Source of the DNA: Albibeggiatoa sp964388965
Lineage (GTDB): Bacteria > Pseudomonadota > Gammaproteobacteria > Beggiatoales > Beggiatoaceae
DNA: 17,672 nucleotides
Direction of reading: 5' to 3'
Assembly: GCA_964388965.1 (NCBI GenBank)
Contig: CAYMCP010000073.1
Location: forward strand, 1 to 17,672
The notes under the pieces are model-generated. The model worked only from the letters and a program-made list of their open reading frames with translations, was not told the origin of the DNA and made no database searches. Below, one piece after another: positions 13,312 to 17,672 of this stretch. A program made the translations under genes and the position numbers. Every line of letters begins with the position of its first letter. Positions within the stretch are counted from its first letter, which is position 1.

Positions 13312-14905
13312 ACATAGTGAACGTCATAGTAATTATGGTTTGGAAAATCATGGTTTGCAAAATCTGAATGACGTTTATTGGAATTTGACGACTCCGCAAC
13401 TTTATGAGCAAGCGATTAAAAATAATGAAGGACATTTAGCACATCTAGGTCCACTAGTGGTACGCACTGGGCATCATACTGGACGCTCTGCAAACGATAA
13501 ATTTATTGTGGAGGAGGAAATCACAAAAAATGATATTTGGTGGGGTAAAGTAAATCGTTCCTATCCTGAAGATAAATTTGACGCATTACGCAAAAAAATG
13601 TTGATGTTTTTAGAATCGCAAGATGTGTATGTACAAGATTGCTTTGTCGGCGCTGCTGAAACACATCGTTTACCTATTCGTGTCATTACGCAATATGCTT
13701 GGCACAGTTTATTTGCGCGTAATATGTTTATTCAAGCTACGCCAAAAGAATTAATCTCTCATATCCCAGAATTTACTTTAATTGAAGCACCTCGTTTTCA
13801 TGCTGTACCAGAAAAAGACGGCACAAATTCAGAAACATTTATTATTATTAATTTTAAACAACGAATAGCATTAATCGGCGGAACGAGCTATGCCGGTGAA
13901 ATTAAAAAATCTATTTTTTCTGTCATGAATTATTTGTTACCCAAAAAATCCATTATGTCTATGCACTGTTCGGCAAATGTGGGTAGCGACGGTAATACTG
14001 CTATTTTCTTTGGTCTGAGTGGTACGGGTAAAACAACTTTATCTGCTGATGCTTCACGTACCTTAATCGGCGACGATGAGCACGGTTGGGATGAAAATGG
14101 TGTATTTAACTTTGAAGGAGGTTGTTACGCAAAATTAATTAATCTGTCCGCTGAAGCCGAACCTGAAATTTATGCAACAACGCGCCGTTTTGGTACTGTA
14201 TTGGAAAATGTAGCAATGGATGCAGAAGCGCGCCGAGTAGATTTATTTGATGCGTCATTTACTGAGAATACACGCGGTTCTTATCCGATTTCACATATTC
14301 AGAATGCGAGTAAAACAGGTATTGGTGGACATCCTAAAAATGTTATTTTTTTATCAGCCGATGCGTTTGGTGTCTTACCGCCAATTGCTAAATTAACGCG
14401 CGACCAAGCTATGTATCATTTTTTATCGGGCTATACTGCAAAAGTTGCAGGTACTGAAAAAGGTGTAACAGAACCTCAACCAAATTTTAGTACATGTTAC
14501 GGCGCACCATTTATGCCACTGCATCCCGAAGTGTATGCAAACTTATTAGGTCAGAAATTGGATGAACAACAGGCTGAGGCATGGTTAATTAATACTGGTT
14601 GGACTGGTGGTCCTTATGGCGTAGGCTCACGGATGAAAATTGCTTATACCCGTGCGATGGTAAATGCAATATTGGACGGTACGCTGAAAAACGTGGAGAC
14701 AGTTACTGAGCCATTTTTTGGTTTACAGATACCAATCTCTTGTCCAAATGTACCCGATAGTGTGTTAAATCCGCGTAATACTTGGTCTAATTTGGAAGAA
14801 TACGACACGCAGGCTAAAAAATTAGCAGGCATGTTTACAGAAAATTTCAAGAAATTTGCTGATCGAGCAAGTCCAGCTATTTTAGCAGCAGGACCTAAAT
14901 TTTAG
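13301..14905 (+). CDS. pckA: Phosphoenolpyruvate carboxykinase (ATP)
   Basis: PckA converts oxaloacetate and ATP to phosphoenolpyruvate and CO2, the entry step of gluconeogenesis, in the cytoplasm. At 534 residues it matches the ATP-type family (E. coli, 540). It contains RTGHHTGRSANDKF (from Arg55), the P-loop GLSGTGKTT at 238-246, the metal-binding GDDEHGWDENG, and FNFEGGCYAK. The downstream ENTRGSYPI and YTAKVAGTE are also conserved. The ATG at 13301 follows AAGGAGA by about seven bases and lies inside the end of the small membrane gene. In a chemolithotroph or mixotroph it could link C4 acids to sugar synthesis. No regulatory operator was recognised apart from the shared promoter. Confidence 0.98.
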   Translation: MRDEHSERHSNYGLENHGLQNLNDVYWNLTTPQLYEQAIKNNEGHLAHLGPLVVRTGHHTGRSANDKFIVEEEITKNDIWWGKVNRSYPEDKFDALRKKMLMFLESQDVYVQDCFVGAAETHRLPIRVITQYAWHSLFARNMFIQATPKELISHIPEFTLIEAPRFHAVPEKDGTNSETFIIINFKQRIALIGGTSYAGEIKKSIFSVMNYLLPKKSIMSMHCSANVGSDGNTAIFFGLSGTGKTTLSADASRTLIGDDEHGWDENGVFNFEGGCYAKLINLSAEAEPEIYATTRRFGTVLENVAMDAEARRVDLFDASFTENTRGSYPISHIQNASKTGIGGHPKNVIFLSADAFGVLPPIAKLTRDQAMYHFLSGYTAKVAGTEKGVTEPQPNFSTCYGAPFMPLHPEVYANLLGQKLDEQQAEAWLINTGWTGGPYGVGSRMKIAYTRAMVNAILDGTLKNVETVTEPFFGLQIPISCPNVPDSVLNPRNTWSNLEEYDTQAKKLAGMFTENFKKFADRASPAILAAGPKF

Positions 14906-14943
14906 ATAATTGAACGTAAATTCTATTTTTCGATTTAAGAATA

Positions 14944-15007
14944 TTCAAAATCAACAAGTTACAATAATTAAAGTAGTCTAATTAAAGTAGTCTTGTTGGT
15001 TTTTGAA
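14944..15007. terminator. Bidirectional hairpin terminator after pckA, with a duplicated loop
   Basis: TTCAAAATCAACAAG (14944-14958) pairs with CTTGTTGGTTTTTGAA (14992-15007) with one mismatch and one bulge. A-rich and T-rich flanks could serve transcription from both convergent sides. The loop holds a perfect 14-bp tandem duplication, TAATTAAAGTAGTC, at 14965-14978 and 14979-14992. Confidence 0.65.
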
Positions 15008-15031
15008 TGTGTGGATAATATTCAAAAATAG

Positions 15032-15559
15032 CTACTTTCGAGTTTTTCTTTCTTTTGCGGCGTTTTCATCATAATCAGGAAATTCTGCAAATACATCTTT
15101 TACCCGTTGCGCACGTACTAAATATAATACAATCATCACATCAATGTATAGTAGACCTAGCGTATATTCACTAATAGATTTTGTACCTAAAAGCAGATAC
15201 ATTGTGAAAAATAACAGTTCTAAACTGACACTGATTAATAACAAAATCCGTCCATTTCGCCAAATTTTCCGATAAAAGCTATTTTCTTCAATATAAGGCA
15301 AACGTCGTCCCATTGCACCGAAAACAAGCATTGCTGGAATACATGAAAGTAATAATTCAGTCGTAGTGACCTGATGCGCAAATTGTACTAACATGTCAGA
15401 CATGCTTTGCATACGCATTTTGGGCAATAAAGCTAAAACTGGAATAAACGCTAGAAAGAAATGTTTAAGTAAATATATAGTCGTTAGTTTTAGAGTAAAT
15501 GGAATTTTTAATACATTGTGTTGATTAAAATCTTCAAAGGAATATTTGTTTTTATACAT
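15032..15559 (-). CDS. DUF2919-like (YfeZ-like) inner membrane protein
   Basis: The 175-residue protein has a short cytoplasmic start containing YSFEDFNQHNVLKIPFTLKL, four hydrophobic segments (about 28-45, 65-83, 105-125 and 129-147), a conserved GRRLPYIEE turn, and a charged C-terminal tail. The start resembles DUF2919, where a tyrosine-x-aspartate segment precedes LK-P. Function is unknown. The ATG at 15559 comes two bases after the ilvA stop, without a visible ribosome-binding site, so it is probably co-transcribed and coupled to ilvA. The family assignment is moderate. Confidence 0.68.
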   Translation of the reverse strand: MYKNKYSFEDFNQHNVLKIPFTLKLTTIYLLKHFFLAFIPVLALLPKMRMQSMSDMLVQFAHQVTTTELLLSCIPAMLVFGAMGRRLPYIEENSFYRKIWRNGRILLLISVSLELLFFTMYLLLGTKSISEYTLGLLYIDVMIVLYLVRAQRVKDVFAEFPDYDENAAKERKTRK

Positions 15560-15561
15560 AA

Positions 15562-17076
15562 TTAATTTAAAAAGAGTTGATAGGCAGGGTTATTAGATTC
15601 TTCCCAATAAGTATAACCTAAACGAGTTAAAAAAGCATGAAATGCCACTAATTCCGTATCAGCTACTTGAATGCCGACTAGAACGCGACCGTAGGCTGCG
15701 CCATGATTGCGATAGTGAAATAAGCTGATATTCCATTGTTGCCCCATACTGGTCAAAAAATGCAATAATGCCCCCGGACGCTCTGGAAATTCAAACCGAT
15801 AAACCCGCTCATTTTGCAAATTAGCAGTTCGTCCGCCTACCATGTGTCTTATGTGTGATTTTGCCATTTCATTATCGCTTAAATCAATAACAGGATATTT
15901 TTTTTCAATTAATTTATTGATTAAACGCTGTTTTTCTCCTAAGCCAGCTAACAATCGAATCCCTGCAAATACAACAGCTTGCTCTCTATCCGCATAACGG
16001 TAATTAAATTCAGTAATACTACGTTGTCCGATAGTATGACAAAATTGGCGGAAACTGCCCGGACGTTCGGGAATCGTGACGGCTAATAAGGTTTCTCGCT
16101 GTTCGCCTACCTCCGTGCGCTCATTAACGTAACCTAAACGGTCAAAATTCATATTTGCACCACTGGCAATGGTAACTAAGTGCTTGTTTTGACACTGTTC
16201 TCGTGCTACATACTGTTTCAAACCTGCCAAAGCTAATGCACCCGCAGGCTCGGTAATTGTACGTGTATCCTCAAAAATATCTTTGATTGCCGCACAAATT
16301 TCATCAGTCGATACGAGCAATACCTCATCTACAGTTTGTTTAGCAATTTCAAATGGTAACGCACCGATTTGTCTAACGGCTACGCCATCTGCAAAAATAC
16401 CTACTTGATCTAAAATCACGCGCTGATTTGCTTGTAACGCATCATGTAAACATGCTGCTTCAATTGGTTCTACAGCAATAATTTTAATTTCTGGACGTAA
16501 ATATTTAACGTATGCTGCTACACCAGCAATTAAACCACCACCGCCAACAGGGACAAATATCGCTTCTAATGGTTTAGTATGTTGCTGTAAAATTTCCATA
16601 CCAACGGTGCCTTGTCCTGCAATAACGTCTTCGTCATCGTAGGGTGGAATGTAAGTTAAACCTTGTTCTATAACTAGTTGTTGCGCATATTTGCTGGCAT
16701 CATCAAAGGTTGTACCGTGTAACAAAACTTCTGCACCACGATGTTGAACGGAATTAACTTTAATTTCTGGTGTTGTTTTCGGCATCACAATAACGGCGCG
16801 AATACCTAATTTTGCTGCGGATAAGGCAACACCTTGTGCGTGATTGCCAGCCGATGCTGCGATAACGCCTTTTTGTAATATATCATTAGGTAAATTAGCA
16901 ATCTTATTATATGCACCGCGAATTTTAAATGAAAAAACAGGTTGCATGTCTTCGCGTTTAATCCAAATTTGATTATGCAAACGACGAGATAAGTGTGTGG
17001 CAAAATCAAGACGGGTTTTTTTTGCAACATCATATACACGAGATTGTAAAATTTTTTTAATGTAATTGGTTAGCAT
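15562..17076 (-). CDS. ilvA: Threonine ammonia-lyase, biosynthetic (IlvA)
   Basis: IlvA deaminates threonine to 2-oxobutanoate, the first committed step to isoleucine. The 504-residue product has a PLP-dependent catalytic domain with Lys51 in VFSFKIRGAYNK, SAGNHAQGVA, the phosphate-binding VPVGGGGLIAGVAAY, and SGAN near the end of the domain. Two C-terminal ACT-like regulatory domains follow, around residues 325-400 and 420-500 (each beginning with IPERPGSF or FPERPGAL), as in the isoleucine-inhibited biosynthetic enzyme. I place the start at ATG 17076, since homologues begin MLxxYxxKIL; an in-frame ATG at 17124 adds 16 unlike residues. The start overlaps the stop of the upstream methyltransferase remnant by seven bases (ATGCTAA), so coupling is possible. 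No leader peptide or attenuator was found. Confidence 0.97.
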   Translation of the reverse strand: MLTNYIKKILQSRVYDVAKKTRLDFATHLSRRLHNQIWIKREDMQPVFSFKIRGAYNKIANLPNDILQKGVIAASAGNHAQGVALSAAKLGIRAVIVMPKTTPEIKVNSVQHRGAEVLLHGTTFDDASKYAQQLVIEQGLTYIPPYDDEDVIAGQGTVGMEILQQHTKPLEAIFVPVGGGGLIAGVAAYVKYLRPEIKIIAVEPIEAACLHDALQANQRVILDQVGIFADGVAVRQIGALPFEIAKQTVDEVLLVSTDEICAAIKDIFEDTRTITEPAGALALAGLKQYVAREQCQNKHLVTIASGANMNFDRLGYVNERTEVGEQRETLLAVTIPERPGSFRQFCHTIGQRSITEFNYRYADREQAVVFAGIRLLAGLGEKQRLINKLIEKKYPVIDLSDNEMAKSHIRHMVGGRTANLQNERVYRFEFPERPGALLHFLTSMGQQWNISLFHYRNHGAAYGRVLVGIQVADTELVAFHAFLTRLGYTYWEESNNPAYQLFLN

Positions 17077-17588
17077 TTTTGGTGAAAATAAGTTATGAGG
17101 GTGGATGTATCTTGGAAAAAACATTTACGTGAGGGTAGTTTTGCAAGCGGTATGTCTGATAATTTAATGACTTGTACCGATTGACAAATGCCTATCCATT
17201 GGCGTTTTAATTTATCGGCTACGGCGTAGGTTGTTCCGCCGTCAACAAATAAGTCTAATATCAGCTCATTTTCGTCTGATGCGCATAACATAATGCGTTC
17301 TAATAATTTTTCTAGTTTTTGCGTGGGATAGCTGATGCGTTCCTTTATGTTATTCGTCGATTTCAAAATGCGGTGCATTTCTGCGACCCGTTCTTTAAGC
17401 CACGCAATATAATGGTCAATACTACCACTCCAGCGGTCTTCAAAACTGCGAATTTCGCCTTTATCGCCCCAAATCACCTCATAATTGCGATTTGAGAAAA
17501 AAGGCAGGTCTAAATAAATTAAATTCACCGATTCTGATTCTAAATTTTTTAAGATTTGCGGGTTGTCGCCTAAAGTGAGCTTGTTCAT
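17070..17588 (-). pseudogene. Internally deleted, motif-degenerate DNA adenine/cytosine-N methyltransferase remnant
   Basis: The 172-residue frame is recognisable at both ends as a beta-order N6/N4 DNA methyltransferase: NLIYLDLPFFSNRNY and DRWSGSIDHYIAWLKERVAE at the start, and ERISYPTQKLEKLLERI, LDLFVDGGTT and KRQWIGICQS at the end. Relatives are about twice as long; LKSTNN joins IKERIS directly at residues 76-82, so the middle, including the target-recognition region, is gone. Key motifs are eroded: DPPF became DLPF (27-30), DPFxGGGTT became DLFVDGGTT (112-120), PTQKP became PTQKL, and the acidic residue in IGID is Cys135. It has no ribosome-binding site at ATG 17588. It is probably inactive, yet the frame is open. 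Its last bases overlap the ilvA start. Confidence 0.75.
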
Positions 17589-17672
17589 AATTGCATTAAT
17601 AAAAACTAACCGAATTGAATACTTATAGAACCGATTTGAAATCTAGGTTAAGTAGCCAATCTTTTGATAAGA

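Noticed and set aside
17077..17124. Upstream ATG 17124 as ilvA start
   Set aside because: The 16 added residues are not IlvA-like and have no ribosome-binding site; MLxxYxxKIL fits the family start.

Overview
This 17.7-kb window looks like a chromosomal segment of an AT-rich (roughly 40% GC by eye) gammaproteobacterium. The gammaproteobacterial character rests on the dksA-gluQ linkage and on the housekeeping proteins (AccD, BioA, YpjD-type membrane protein, ATP-type PckA, two-ACT-domain IlvA). The base composition and two dispersed palindromic repeats recall filamentous sulfur bacteria such as Beggiatoa and other Thiotrichales, but that is an inference from memory and not proven here.

The left part, positions 1-7423, is all on the minus strand and is the most interesting region. 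Seven genes from 7362 down to 2382 form what I read as a ferrosome-type (Fez) iron-organelle locus. In transcription order they are: a small HMA_2-like protein with an R-x-R motif; a 97-aa glycine-rich membrane protein; a protein with 12-residue Pro/Gln/Tyr repeats plus a glycine-rich membrane anchor, interrupted by an assembly gap; a P1B-type ATPase of the CtpC/FezB kind; a free-standing FeoA-domain protein; a second HMA_2-like protein; and a tail-anchored ferritin-like protein. Two promoters, ahead of genes one and six, each have a perfect TTGACA, a 17-bp spacer and a good -10 box, and each is overlapped by Fur boxes, so the locus is very probably Fe-repressed. A hybrid histidine kinase, cut by the left edge of the window, follows immediately downstream.

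Positions 7424-9288 hold a leader region with a structured REP-like repeat, the biotin-synthesis aminotransferase gene bioA on the plus strand, and a second palindromic element. Positions 9289-12600 carry accD, gluQ, dksA and a ypjD-like gene on the minus strand; an imperfect tandem duplication containing an operator-like palindrome lies upstream of dksA. A 440-bp AT-rich divergent region with several small repeats follows. A strong extended -10 promoter there drives a small CBU_0592-like membrane protein gene that overlaps pckA by 11 bp. A long hairpin closes pckA. The right end, on the minus strand, holds a compact set: a DNA methyltransferase remnant lacking its central region, ilvA overlapping it by 7 bp, and a DUF2919-like membrane protein gene.

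The candidate unusual system is the iron-compartment locus. A FezB-like pump would load iron into a membrane compartment built with small glycine-rich and repeat-bearing membrane proteins, accompanied here by an attached ferritin-like protein and a FeoA protein, both encoded in the same Fe-responsive block.
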